In this document: piece after piece, positions 44,735 through 53,496 of the stretch
Layout of the letters: each line of letters begins with the position of its first letter
How positions within the stretch are numbered: position 1 is the first letter of the stretch
Assembly (NCBI RefSeq): GCF_026339955.1
Contig: NZ_JAPEPW010000001.1
Coordinates: 868,001-932,000 of the forward strand
Reading direction: 5' to 3'
Length of the DNA stretch: 64,000 nt
Origin: Streptomyces sp. NBC_01549
GTDB taxonomy: Bacteria; Actinomycetota; Actinomycetes; Streptomycetales; Streptomycetaceae
Position numbers and translations under genes: made by a program
The notes under the pieces: generated by a model
What the model saw: only the letters and a program-made list of their open reading frames with translations
Database searches by the model: none
What the model was told of the DNA's origin: nothing

Positions 44735-45796
44735 TTGACCGACCAGCTCAGTACCCGCGAGGGCGTCCGCGACCTGCACGCCTTCATCGCCGGACTGCCC
44801 AAGGCCGAACTGCACGTGCACCACGTCGGATCCGCCTCCCCCCGCATCGTCTCCACCCTCGCCGCCCGCCACCCCGACTCCCAGGTGCCGACGGACCCCG
44901 AGGCTCTCGCCGACTACTTCACGTTCACCGACTTCGCCCACTTCATCCAGGTCTATCTGTCCGTCGTCGACCTCATCCGCACCCCCGAGGACGTGCGGCT
45001 GCTGACGTACGAGGTCGCGCGGGACATGGCCCGGCAGCAGGTCCGTTACGCCGAGCTGACCATCACCCCGTGGTCCTCCACCCGCCGCGGCATCGACGAG
45101 CGCGCCTTCATGGACGCCATCGAGGACGCCCGCAAGGCGGCGGAGGCCGAGTTCGGGGTCGTCCTGCGCTGGTGCTTCGACATTCCCGGCGAGGCGGGGC
45201 TGGAGGCGGCCGAGGAGACCCTGCGGCTCGCGACCGACGACCGGCTGCGACCGGAGGGGCTGGTCTCCTTCGGGCTCGGCGGGCCCGAGATCGGCGTACC
45301 GCGGCCGCAGTTCAAGCCGTACTTCGACCAGGCGATCGCGGCCGGACTGCGCTCGGTGCCGCACGCGGGTGAGACGACCGGGCCGGGGACCGTCTGGGAC
45401 GCGCTGAACGAGCTGCGCGCCGAGCGCATCGGGCACGGCACCAGCTCCGCGCAGGACCCGAAGCTGCTCGCCCACCTCGCCGAGCACCGCATCGCGCTGG
45501 AGGTCTGCCCGACCTCCAACATCGCCACCCGCGCGGTCCGCACCCTCGACGAGCACCCCATAAAGGAGTTCACCCGGGCCGGGGTCCTCGTCACCATCAA
45601 CTCCGACGACCCGCCGATGTTCGGCACCGACCTCAACAACGAGTACGCGGTCGCCGCCCGTCTCCTCGACCTCGACGAGCTCGGCCTCGCCGCGCTCGCC
45701 AAGAACGCGGTGGAGGCGTCCTTCCTCGACCCGGCCGACAAGACGCGCCTCGCCGAGGAGATCGACACCTACGCCTCGGCGTGGCTCGCTCCCTGA
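44735..45796 (+). CDS. adenosine-deaminase-superfamily deaminase, possibly aminodeoxyfutalosine deaminase
   Basis: 353 aa from a TTG at 44735, chosen because GGGGAGGA lies 5 nt upstream and homologs begin (M)TDQLSTREGVRDLHAF. Zinc and catalytic residues: LHVHH near residue 27, histidine and glutamate in PHAGETTGPG, histidine in RIGHGT, and the double aspartate in NSDDPPMFGTDL. This is the cog1816 branch with HVHHVGSASP in place of the adenosine-deaminase HLDG. A Streptomyces member of this branch has been reported to deaminate 6-aminodeoxyfutalosine in the futalosine menaquinone pathway; from memory, an ortholog of that protein is likely here. Plain adenosine deaminase remains possible. Confidence 0.85.
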   Translation: MTDQLSTREGVRDLHAFIAGLPKAELHVHHVGSASPRIVSTLAARHPDSQVPTDPEALADYFTFTDFAHFIQVYLSVVDLIRTPEDVRLLTYEVARDMARQQVRYAELTITPWSSTRRGIDERAFMDAIEDARKAAEAEFGVVLRWCFDIPGEAGLEAAEETLRLATDDRLRPEGLVSFGLGGPEIGVPRPQFKPYFDQAIAAGLRSVPHAGETTGPGTVWDALNELRAERIGHGTSSAQDPKLLAHLAEHRIALEVCPTSNIATRAVRTLDEHPIKEFTRAGVLVTINSDDPPMFGTDLNNEYAVAARLLDLDELGLAALAKNAVEASFLDPADKTRLAEEIDTYASAWLAP

Positions 45797-45816
45797 GCGA
45801 CCAGCACAATGGGCCC

Positions 45817-46500
45817 ATGCGCACCGTGACTGCCGTGGCCCACCGCGGCGCCCCCTATCGCGTCCGCGAGAACACCCTCGACTCGCTGCGTTCCGCGCTC
45901 CAACTGGGCGCGGACGCCGTCGAGATCGACGTACGGCTGACCCGCGACAAGGTGCCCGTGCTGTTGCACGACGAGACGCTGAAACGGCTGTGGGAGCTGG
46001 AGCGGCCGCTCACGTCGCTCTCCTCCGACGAGGTGCGCGGGCTCACGGACGGCGGGGTGCCGACGCTCGCGGAGGCCATCGAGGCGACCAAGGACAGCCG
46101 GATCCTGGTCGATCTGCCGGGTGAGCCCGACGGCGCGGCCGTACGCCGGATCGTCGATGTCGTCCGCGAGTGCGGGGCCCAGGACCGGGTGTACTACTGC
46201 GCGGGCGCCCCGGCCATGCTGGCGGTACGCGCCGCCGACCCCGCCGCCGAGATCGCGCTGACCTGGACGAGCATCGCACCGCCGCGCCCGGCCCTCCTCG
46301 AAGCCGTACGGCCGCGCTGGCTCAACTACCGCTTCAGTCTGGTCGACCGCGCCCTGACGGCCCGCGTCCACCGCGGCGGCCACCTGCTCTCCGTCTGGAC
46401 GCCCGACACCCGCCGTTCCATGCGCCGGCTGCTCGACATGGGGGTGGATTCGATCACGACGAACCGCATCGACGCGCTGTGCGCACTGCGCAAGGCCTGA
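45817..46500 (+). CDS. glycerophosphodiester phosphodiesterase
   Basis: 227 aa TIM-barrel enzyme that splits glycerophosphodiesters into glycerol-3-phosphate and an alcohol. The GDPD motifs are AHRGAPYRVRENTLDSLRSA, GADAVEIDVRLTRDKVPVLL, HDETLKRLWE, and the C-terminal SVWTPDTRRSMRRLLDMGVD plus SITTNRIDAL. No signal peptide, so cytoplasmic. It starts 20 bp after the deaminase stop, so it may be co-transcribed. Confidence 0.9.
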   Translation: MRTVTAVAHRGAPYRVRENTLDSLRSALQLGADAVEIDVRLTRDKVPVLLHDETLKRLWELERPLTSLSSDEVRGLTDGGVPTLAEAIEATKDSRILVDLPGEPDGAAVRRIVDVVRECGAQDRVYYCAGAPAMLAVRAADPAAEIALTWTSIAPPRPALLEAVRPRWLNYRFSLVDRALTARVHRGGHLLSVWTPDTRRSMRRLLDMGVDSITTNRIDALCALRKA

Positions 46501-46544
46501 GTCGACGCGGCCGGTTCGAACGGATTTAGAGGAGTCACGAGGAG

Positions 46545-48260
46545 TCACGAGGAGACCCGCGAGCGCCGGCTCACCGTCGCCGGGTCGGTGGGGGTCGAGC
46601 GGGTCAGGTACTGCGGCACCGGGGATGTGTCCTTGCCGTTGTCGCGGACGAGGCCGTAGCGGACCGCGCCCTGGGCGGGACCGGTCGTGACGTCCTCGGT
46701 CACCTTGTCCCAGGTCGAGGTCTGGACGAAGAGGTTGTAGTCGGCGGGGCCCTCGTTCTGGTGGAGGGTGACGGTGCCGTCGATCCAGAAGTACTCGTTC
46801 TGCCACATCTGTTGGGTGCCGGACGGCAGGACGGCATAGCCCACGGACGGGCCGCCCATCCATGTCGTGCCGTCCGTCGAGCCGGGCTGGACGTCGTCCA
46901 TGCGATGACCGCCGCCCGAGGCGACGTGGAAGAGCTTGCCGCTGAGTCCGGTCCAGGTCGGCATGAGCAGGGCGCCGGGACGCTGCTGGGGCAGGACCTG
47001 CCAGCGGACCCGAAAGTAGCCCTGGCCGCTGAGGGTGACCGTCTCGCCGCGGTGGGTGAGGCCGGTGGCGGGCGCGCCGGTGGCGGTCACGCCCTTCTCG
47101 GCGCGCCGGGGCAGCGCCACCGGAAGCGCGCTCGCGGCGGGCGCGCTGTCGACGGCGTCGACGACGGTGCCGTACAGCTGGGCGCGGGTCTTCGAGGGCG
47201 AGGGTGAGGGTGACGGAGAGGCGGAGGGGGACAGTGACGCGGTCGGGGTCGGGGAGGGGGACGGCTCGCCCGTACGTCCCGACGGTGGGCGGGCGGTGCT
47301 CGCCGCCGTGGGCGAGGCGAGGGCCGGGGGCGGATCGGCGGGCGTCCGGGTGACGACGTACAGGCCGCCCGCCGCGAGGGTGGCACCCGCCGTGACGGCG
47401 ACGGCGGGCTTGGTGAGCAGACCGAGGATCTTGGCGGACCAGCCGACGGAGGTGGCGGCGACCGCCGTCTTGCCGCCGAGCGCGAGCGACAGCGTGAAGC
47501 CGACCGGCAGCGGGACGAGGGCGATCCCGACGAGGAGGCGCTCGGCCGGTACGACGGCCTCACGGGCGCCCGAACAGTACGCGCAGCCCCGGATGTGCCG
47601 GGCCAGCCGCTTGCGCCACACCGAGTCGGGCCGTCCGTCCCAGCGGGCCGTCACCAACCGCAGGTCGGGGCAGGGGGAGTTGCCCGCGCCGGGATGGTGG
47701 CCGTCGAGCGCCCGCACGATGTCCCGCGCGGTCTCCAGCCGCTGTTTCATCCGCTGCACCCGCACCGCCGCGTGCTGCCTGCTGATCCCGACCGCCGCCG
47801 CCAGCTCGCGCCGGGTGAGTTCGCCCGCGACCTCCAGCCACCACAGCGAGAGCAACTGGCGGTCCTCGTCGTCGAGCCAGCGCACCGCCTCCGCGACCTC
47901 GCGCCGCTGCCCCTCCAACTGGAGCCGCAACACGGTCAGTTCGGCGAAGTCGGCGGCCTGTTCGCCGGCACCGTCGGCCAGTGGCTCGACCGTCCGACGG
48001 CGAGAGCGCTCCCGTATCTGCCGCATCGCGATGGCGACCAGCCACGACCGGAAGCTGTCCGGGGCACGCAGCGAGCCGAGGTTGTCGACGGCGCGCAGCA
48101 TGGTCTCCTGCACGACGTCGTCGACGTCCGCGTGGCCGTTCAGGGCGCGGCCGACGATGTTGTAGACGAGGGGGAGCCAGCCCTCGACGAGTTCGTCGAG
48201 GGCGCGCCGGTCACCGGCCTGCGCGGCCGCGATGGTGAAGCGCCACTGCCGCCCGTCCAC
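46545..48260 (-). CDS. ECF sigma factor fused to a membrane-spanning sensory domain
   Basis: 571 aa from a GTG at 48260 preceded by GGAAGGGA. Residues 10-90 are sigma region 2 (WLPLVYNIVGRALNGHADVD, DDVVQETMLRAVDNLGSLRA) and about 120-180 sigma region 4 with a helix-turn-helix (RRELAAAVGISRQHAAVRVQ). A zinc-finger-like HxxxCxxC as in anti-sigma factors (RHIRGCAYC) sits near residue 222. One or two hydrophobic segments (about 240-262 and 285-303) are followed by an 80-residue Pro/Ser/Thr linker and an extracytoplasmic beta-rich domain of about 170 residues. This layout matches ECF groups with long C-terminal extensions (ECF53-like), in which sensing and transcription control lie in one chain. 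No separate anti-sigma gene is adjacent. Confidence 0.87.
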   Translation of the reverse strand: MDGRQWRFTIAAAQAGDRRALDELVEGWLPLVYNIVGRALNGHADVDDVVQETMLRAVDNLGSLRAPDSFRSWLVAIAMRQIRERSRRRTVEPLADGAGEQAADFAELTVLRLQLEGQRREVAEAVRWLDDEDRQLLSLWWLEVAGELTRRELAAAVGISRQHAAVRVQRMKQRLETARDIVRALDGHHPGAGNSPCPDLRLVTARWDGRPDSVWRKRLARHIRGCAYCSGAREAVVPAERLLVGIALVPLPVGFTLSLALGGKTAVAATSVGWSAKILGLLTKPAVAVTAGATLAAGGLYVVTRTPADPPPALASPTAASTARPPSGRTGEPSPSPTPTASLSPSASPSPSPSPSKTRAQLYGTVVDAVDSAPAASALPVALPRRAEKGVTATGAPATGLTHRGETVTLSGQGYFRVRWQVLPQQRPGALLMPTWTGLSGKLFHVASGGGHRMDDVQPGSTDGTTWMGGPSVGYAVLPSGTQQMWQNEYFWIDGTVTLHQNEGPADYNLFVQTSTWDKVTEDVTTGPAQGAVRYGLVRDNGKDTSPVPQYLTRSTPTDPATVSRRSRVSS

Positions 48261-48440
48261 GTACGTCCCTTCCGGTGTCACGGTGACCGCCCGTGGCGCT
48301 CGACGACACACGGGCGGGAGTGCAGGATCCCCCACCCCGGCGAGCCTGTCCGCGCGCTATGCCGCAGATCACAGCCGTTCGTCGGGTCCCGACACACAGG
48401 AGACGGAGGGACGCCCTCCGCGATAACAGTTTTTTGCTCG

Positions 48441-49295
48441 TCACCGCGGACTCACCGTCACATCCGCCGCTCGCTTCGCCGTCAGACGGGCCGTCACGAG
48501 ATGGACGTTCATCCCGCACGGGACGACCCCGTCCGGTGCCGTGAGATTCTTCGCCCCGGTCAGAAAGGCCGCGCGCAGGGACTCCACGGTGGCCGGGTCG
48601 AGCGGGCCGACGTCATAGACACCCGACAGGGCGTCCCACACCTGCTCCACCGGTCCGCTCAGGTCGATGGGCACGGTCTCCCAGTCGACCGGAGCGAATC
48701 CCACCGGCGCGAGGACGCTGTCGAGCCCCGCACGGCTGCGGGTCCTGCGGTCCCCGAGGGCGGGGATGCGCTGCCCGGCGGGGGCCGTCTCGATCGCGGA
48801 CCGCAACAGTCCGATGAACAGTTCGTACGCCTCACCGCCCACGGCGCCGCCGCCGATCACGCAGGCCAACGTGCCCCCGGGGCGCAGCACCCGGGCCACT
48901 TCCGCGGCGACCTGTTCCACCTCACCCATCAGCATCAGGGCCATGTGGGAGACGCAGGCGTCGAAGGTGTCGTCGGCGAAGGGAAGGTCCTGGGCCCGGC
49001 TCTCCGACAGCGTCGTCCCGGTGGGCAGCGGTCGGCATCGCGCCAGCGCCAGGGCCTCCGGGGAGAGGTCCACCCCGGCCAGCCGCCGTCCCCCGGTCCG
49101 GGCGAGCAGTTCGAGCAACAGGCCGTCGCCGCAGCCGAGATCCAGCACCCGACCGTGTCCGGCGACCCGGTCGCACAGCAGCTCGTAGCTGGACCGGCCG
49201 TCCGCGGCCCGGCCGTCGGCGAACGCGTCCGCCGTCACCGCCGGCCGCTCGGCGTGGAAGGCCCGCAGGAAGGCTTCTTGCGATGTCGTCGTCAT
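48441..49295 (-). CDS. class I SAM-dependent methyltransferase
   Basis: 284 aa. SAM-binding motif I is RVLDLGCGDGLLLELLARTG, motif II region AGVDLSPEALALARCRP, then the acidic DLPFADDTFDACVSHMALML and the post-motif EVARVLRPGGTLACVIGGG. These place it in the UbiE/COQ5-like Methyltransf_11 group; the substrate is unknown. The start ATG at 49295 lies immediately beside a set of 17-bp tandem repeats that cover its promoter or leader. Confidence 0.88.
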   Translation of the reverse strand: MTTTSQEAFLRAFHAERPAVTADAFADGRAADGRSSYELLCDRVAGHGRVLDLGCGDGLLLELLARTGGRRLAGVDLSPEALALARCRPLPTGTTLSESRAQDLPFADDTFDACVSHMALMLMGEVEQVAAEVARVLRPGGTLACVIGGGAVGGEAYELFIGLLRSAIETAPAGQRIPALGDRRTRSRAGLDSVLAPVGFAPVDWETVPIDLSGPVEQVWDALSGVYDVGPLDPATVESLRAAFLTGAKNLTAPDGVVPCGMNVHLVTARLTAKRAADVTVSPR

Positions 49296-49300
49296 ACTCG

Positions 49301-49380
49301 CGAACCTATCCGCCCAGCGAAACTGTCCGCCGAGCGAACCTGTCCGCCGAGCGAACCTGTCCGCCGAGCGAGCCTCTCCC
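49301..49380. repeat. 17-bp tandem repeats (about 4.5 copies)
   Basis: Consensus CGAACCTGTCCGCCGAG repeated head to tail at 49301, 49318, 49335, 49352 and partly 49369; the third and fourth copies are identical, the outer ones differ by two to four bases. The array lies 6 bp upstream of the methyltransferase start codon, where it would form part of the leader or promoter. It might be an operator array or a slippage product. Confidence 0.9.
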
Positions 49381-49573
49381 CCGCCGACCGGCACCCGCAC
49401 GCCCAGCGGTCTCCCCCCCTGACCGTCATCACGGAAATCCCCGGAAACCGGGCCCGGAATGTCGAATTTCCGGGTTTCCCCCGCCGTGGCTGGCTCCGGC
49501 TCGCGGACAGGCCCGAGGGTGAGCGCCGTATCGAGCGATCGCGGTGCCGTGCGCCGCAGGGGAGGAGAGTTCC

Positions 49574-51150
49574 GTGAACGTCACGACAACGACGGTGAAC
49601 GAGCCGCGGGAACGGCGGGCGGCCACGCTTGTCATGGCCTGCGTGGGCGTGTTCGTCGCGTATCTGCCGGTTACCACCGTCTCGGTGAGTCTGCCTGCCA
49701 TCCAGCGGGCGCTGAACACGTCGACCGCCCAACTGTCGTGGGTCTCGGACGCGTTCGTGCTGCCCATGGCCGCGCTGATCCTGACCGCCGGTGTCTTCGG
49801 CGATGTCCACGGCCGCAAGAAGGTCTTCCAGGCGGGCCTCGCGTTCAGCGCGGTGGGAGCGGCGATCGCGCTGTGCGCGCGGTCGGTCGAGGTTCTCTGG
49901 GTCGGCCAGGCCTTCGCCGGTCTGGGCGCGGCCGCCCTGCTGCCCACGACGCTGGCGCTGATCAGCCACGCCGTGCCCGACCACCGCGAGCGCGGCAAGT
50001 TCGTCGGGCTGTGGGCCACGGCCCTGTTGGGAGCCCTGGCCGTCGGCCCCGTGATCGCGGGACTGATCCTGGAGCACTTCTCCTGGCGCTGGATCTATCT
50101 GCTGCCCATACCCGCCTCGCTCCTCGCGATGGCCGTCGCGGCCCGGCTGGTGACCGACTCGCGCGCCCCCGGCTCACGGCGCCTGGACTGGCCCGGCCAG
50201 ATCACCGCCGCGGTGGCGATCACCGCGCTGGTCTACGGCGTCATCGAGGGCGGCGCGGGCTCCTTCACCGAGGTGAAGGTGATCGTGGCCCTGGTGGCGG
50301 CGGCGGTCGCGGCCGTCGCGTTCGTCCTGGCGGAGCGGCGCAGCGACAGCCCGATGCTGGACCTGACGCTGTTCCGCAGCCCCGCCTTCACCGCCACGAC
50401 GCTCGTCGCCATGATCAGCTTCCTGGGCCTGATCGGCTTCTTCTTCGCCCTCAGCCTCTACTTCGGCATGGTGCAACAGCTCAGCACCCTGGAGGCGGCG
50501 GCCCGGATGCTGATGGTCACGCTGATGTGCATCCTCGTCGGGGCACCGGCCGGACGGCTGATGCACAAGGTGTCGCCGCGCGTCCTGATCACCGGCGGGC
50601 TGCTGGTGACCGCTGCCTCGCTGCTGTCGCTGACGTCCATCGACGCCGGAACGTCGTTCGGTTCGCTGGCCTGGCGGCTCGCCCTGCTGGGCCTCGGCCT
50701 GGGCTTCGTCATCACGCCCATGACGGCCGCGGCCGTCGCCTCCGTACCGTTCCGTCAAGCCGGTATGGCGGCCGCCGGGAACAGCGCCTTCCGCCAGGTC
50801 GGTGGCGCGCTCGGCCCGGCCGTCCTCGGCGCCGTGCTGTCCACCAAGGCCGTGCACACCCTGCCGGGACACCTCACCGACGTCGGTCTGCCCGCCGCGA
50901 CGGTACGGAGCGTCACTTCCGTGGTGGACGCGGGCGGCCTGGGCGCGGTCGCGGGCATGAACCTGGGCGCCGACCGGGGCCGCGCCCTGGGCGCCCTGTC
51001 CGAGGCCTTCCTCGACGGCCTCCACCTGTGCCTGATCATCGCCGCGGTGCTGACCCTGGTGGCCGCGGCGGTCGGTGCCGTACTGCTGCGCAGCCCGCGG
51101 CGCTTCAGGAGACCGGGGCGGCGGAGCCCCGGCTGGGGCAGCGCGGCTGA
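49574..51150 (+). CDS. MFS drug-type transporter (14 helices) with a C-terminal frameshift
   Basis: About 515 aa, DHA2 family (EmrB/QacA-like) proton-driven exporter. GTG at 49574 has GGAGGAGAG upstream. Motif A is GDVHGRKKVFQ; helices are clear throughout (TLVMACVGVFVAYLPVTTVS, ISFLGLIGFFFALSLYFGMV, LALLGLGLGFVITPMTAAAV, LCLIIAAVLTLVAAAVGAVL). After LLRSPRR the strong third-position GC bias moves to another frame, which reads AALQETGAAEPRLGQRG and stops at 51150. In the original frame there is no stop until 52441, through the whole next gene. A one-base indel near 51095 is the simplest explanation. If real, translation would add over 400 irrelevant residues. Confidence 0.82.
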
Positions 51151-51290
51151 CCCCGGCACCAGGCCCTGTCGTGGGGACGGAGCGGGCGCCCGTACGGGGC
51201 CCGGGACCATGCGGGTCCCGGGCCTCGCCGTCGTAGCATGCGGGTCCCGGGCCTCGCCGTCGTGCTCGATCATTGACCTCGGGAGTCCAC

Positions 51291-52289
51291 ATGGAGCGGG
51301 AGGAGGCGGAGCCGATGCCGTCCCGCGCGCTCGACCCGCTCGACCTGAAACTGCTGCAGTGCCTGCAGATCGACGGACGGGCGCCGCTCACCCGGATCGC
51401 GGAGGTGCTCGGGGTCTCCGACCAGACCGTCGCCCGGCGCATGCGGCGGTTGCGCACCACGGCCCGCCTGCGGGTGCTCGGCGTGGTCGACGAGAGCCTG
51501 CTCGGACGCACCAACTGGATCGTCCGGCTGCGCTGCACCCCGGACGTGGCCGAGCAACTGGCGGGCGCGCTCGCCCGGCGCTCCGACACCGCGTACGTGT
51601 CGCTGATCTCCGGAGGCACCGAGGTGCTGTGCGCGATGAAACCGCGCAGCCGACAGGCCCGGGACGAGCTGCTTTTCGACCGGTTGCAGCGCACCCCCCG
51701 AGTCGTGTCGGTCAGCGCCCACTGTGTGCTGCACTCCTTCTACGGCGGCCGCCTGGACTGGCTCAACAAGGCCGACGGGCTCTCCCCCGACCAGCGGGCG
51801 GCCCTGCGTCCACCGCCGGTCGAGCCGGTCACCGAACCCGTCACGCTGGAGGCGGCCGACGAGGCGCTGCTGGCTGTGCTCGTCCGGGACGGGCGCGCCA
51901 CCCTCACCGAACTCCAGGCGGCCACCGGCCAGACCGAGTCCGTGGTCAAGCGGCGTCTGGAGCGTATGCGGGCCACCGGGGTGCTCTATTTCGACGTCCA
52001 GTTCGACCAGGAGCCCCTCGGCCACGACGTGGAGGCCATGCTGTGGCTCACCGTGGCGCCGACCGCGCTCGCCGACGTCGGGCGGGCCCTCGCTGCGCAT
52101 CCCGAGGTGCGTTTCGCCGCGGCGACCACCGGCCAGGCCAACATCGTCGCCGCGACCGTTTACCGCAACAGCGCGGAGCTGTACACGTATCTGAGCGAGA
52201 AGATCGGCGCCCTCGACAGTGTCCGGGCCGTCGAGACCGCCCTGACCCTGCGCCTGGTCAAGCAACTCGCCTACGACCCGGGCCGCTGA
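51291..52289 (+). CDS. Lrp/AsnC-family regulator with two DNA-binding halves
   Basis: 332 aa from ATG 51291 (GGGAG 5 nt upstream); ATG 51315 is an alternative with GGAGG. The length is twice that of classic Lrp. First half: LDPLDLKLLQCLQIDGRAPL with HTH RIAEVLGVSDQTVARRMRRL, followed by a RAM-like sensor. Second half: EALLAVLVRDGRATLTELQA with HTH TGQTESVVKRRLERMRATGV, then a second RAM domain. Such duplicated Lrp proteins are common in Streptomyces. Position right after an MFS exporter suggests it controls that gene, sensing an amino acid or drug-like ligand. Confidence 0.9.
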   Translation: MEREEAEPMPSRALDPLDLKLLQCLQIDGRAPLTRIAEVLGVSDQTVARRMRRLRTTARLRVLGVVDESLLGRTNWIVRLRCTPDVAEQLAGALARRSDTAYVSLISGGTEVLCAMKPRSRQARDELLFDRLQRTPRVVSVSAHCVLHSFYGGRLDWLNKADGLSPDQRAALRPPPVEPVTEPVTLEAADEALLAVLVRDGRATLTELQAATGQTESVVKRRLERMRATGVLYFDVQFDQEPLGHDVEAMLWLTVAPTALADVGRALAAHPEVRFAAATTGQANIVAATVYRNSAELYTYLSEKIGALDSVRAVETALTLRLVKQLAYDPGR

Positions 52290-52323
52290 CTTCGCGCAGG
52301 GCGGCCGCGGGGTACCGGGAGCC

Positions 52324-52905
52324 TCAGCCGCGAGCCCTGGCGCCGAGGGCCTCGGCCCGCTGGTCGAGCCTCCTCAGGACCGTCTCCCCCCACTGGATGT
52401 TTCCCTGTTCCAGCGTCATGCCACCGAGCAGGGTGAGGTAGGGGCCCACGCGTTCGACGGTGGCGAGGTACTCCTCCTCGGTGCGCCCGGCCAGCATGCG
52501 TTCCTGCGCGCGCCGGTAGCGGGCCAGCTTGGCTCCGGCCCGTTCCACGCGCTCGGCGACCCCGGCCCGTACGGCCTCGGCGTCGCCGATGTCGACGCAC
52601 TGCACCTTGACCAGCAGCTCGTCCCGGATCGCCGTCGGCTTGCTGGGGACTTCGGCCGTGTAGGCGCGCATCGCGTCGAGTCCGGCCTCGGTGAGCGAGA
52701 AGAGCCGCTTGTTGGGACGGCGTTCCTGCTGCACGACGCGGGCGCGGACGAGCCCTTCGCCCTCCATGCGCTCCAGCTCGCGGTAGATCTGCTGGGGGGT
52801 GGCCATCCAGAAGTTGGCGACGGAGGCCTCGAACCCCTTCGCGAGGTCGTATCCGGACGCCTCGCCCTCCAGAAGCGCGGCCATCACCGCGTTGCGCAGA
52901 GCCAT
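52324..52905 (-). CDS. PadR-family transcriptional regulator
   Basis: 193 aa. The N-terminal winged helix is RNAVMAALLEGEASGYDLAK..PQQIYRELERMEGEGLVRAR, with the wing QQERRPNKRLFSLTEAGLDA; the C-terminal Vir_act_alpha_C helices (RVERAGAKLARYRRAQERML) mediate dimers. PadR proteins release promoters on binding phenolics, drugs or other small molecules. Convergent with the Lrp gene (34-bp gap). Its target is not evident. Confidence 0.92.
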   Translation of the reverse strand: MALRNAVMAALLEGEASGYDLAKGFEASVANFWMATPQQIYRELERMEGEGLVRARVVQQERRPNKRLFSLTEAGLDAMRAYTAEVPSKPTAIRDELLVKVQCVDIGDAEAVRAGVAERVERAGAKLARYRRAQERMLAGRTEEEYLATVERVGPYLTLLGGMTLEQGNIQWGETVLRRLDQRAEALGARARG

Positions 52906-52961
52906 TTCCCCAAATTAACACCCCGTATCGACACTCCATTGATTAGTCAACGCAGTGACCG

Positions 52962-53009
52962 TCGGTCAATCACTCGGTCGATCAGTCGGTCAATCGTTCG
53001 GTCACTGGG
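52962..53009. repeat. 12-bp tandem repeats upstream of padR-type gene
   Basis: Four consecutive 12-bp units begin TCGGTC: TCGGTCAATCAC, TCGGTCGATCAG, TCGGTCAATCGT, TCGGTCACTGGG. They span the end of the membrane-protein gene and reach to 57 bp before the PadR start codon. Confidence 0.75.
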
Positions 53010-53496
53010 ATGGAGATCCGCTCGGCGCGATCGACGGCTCGATCGACGGCTCGACGACGGGCGTGGTCGGTGTCGAGGACGGCGCCGGGGTGGGGACGGC
53101 CGGGTGGGTCGTGGCGCGGCCGGTCGTCCGAGCCGTCTGGGTGGGAACGGTCGTCCGTCTCCCCGGGGTGGGACTGGGGCTGACGGACTCGGGGGACGCC
53201 TGCGGGGTGGGGGGCACGGCCGACGGGCTGCCCTCGGAGGGCGGGGCGAGCGGGACCGTCGGGGACGTGGGCGCCTGGGACGTCGACAGGCGGACCGGCA
53301 GCGCGACGAGGACAGCGACGGCGCACACCGACCCGACCCCTACCGCGGTGCGCAGCAGCCTGCGGCGGGCCGCACCGCGGCGGATCGCCTCGTAGCGACC
53401 GGCGGGCGGGCCGAGGTAGTCGGAGGCGGGCCGCAGGATGACGGCGAGCGGGTCGTCGGGTTCGAAGTCCGAGCCCTCGTCAGAGTGTGTGATCAA
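53002..53496 (-). CDS. single-pass membrane protein downstream of ECF sigma (putative anti-sigma)
   Basis: 164 aa from a TTG with GAGGAG 6 nt upstream, overlapping the sigma gene by 17 bp. Cytoplasmic part of about 45 residues (DDPLAVILRPASDYLGPPAG), one membrane helix (LRTAVGVGSVCAVAVLVALP), and a long Pro/Ser/Thr-rich extracytoplasmic tail ending in imperfect EPSI/APSGSPSQ repeats. No zinc-finger HxxxCxxC motif is seen. Position suggests that it restrains the sigma factor, but this is by context only. Confidence 0.78.
   Translation of the reverse strand: MITHSDEGSDFEPDDPLAVILRPASDYLGPPAGRYEAIRRGAARRRLLRTAVGVGSVCAVAVLVALPVRLSTSQAPTSPTVPLAPPSEGSPSAVPPTPQASPESVSPSPTPGRRTTVPTQTARTTGRATTHPAVPTPAPSSTPTTPVVEPSIEPSIAPSGSPSQ

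Noticed and set aside
51151..52441. A 955-residue fused transporter
   Set aside because: The second half is the Lrp gene read out of frame; a one-base shift near 51095 explains the missing stop.
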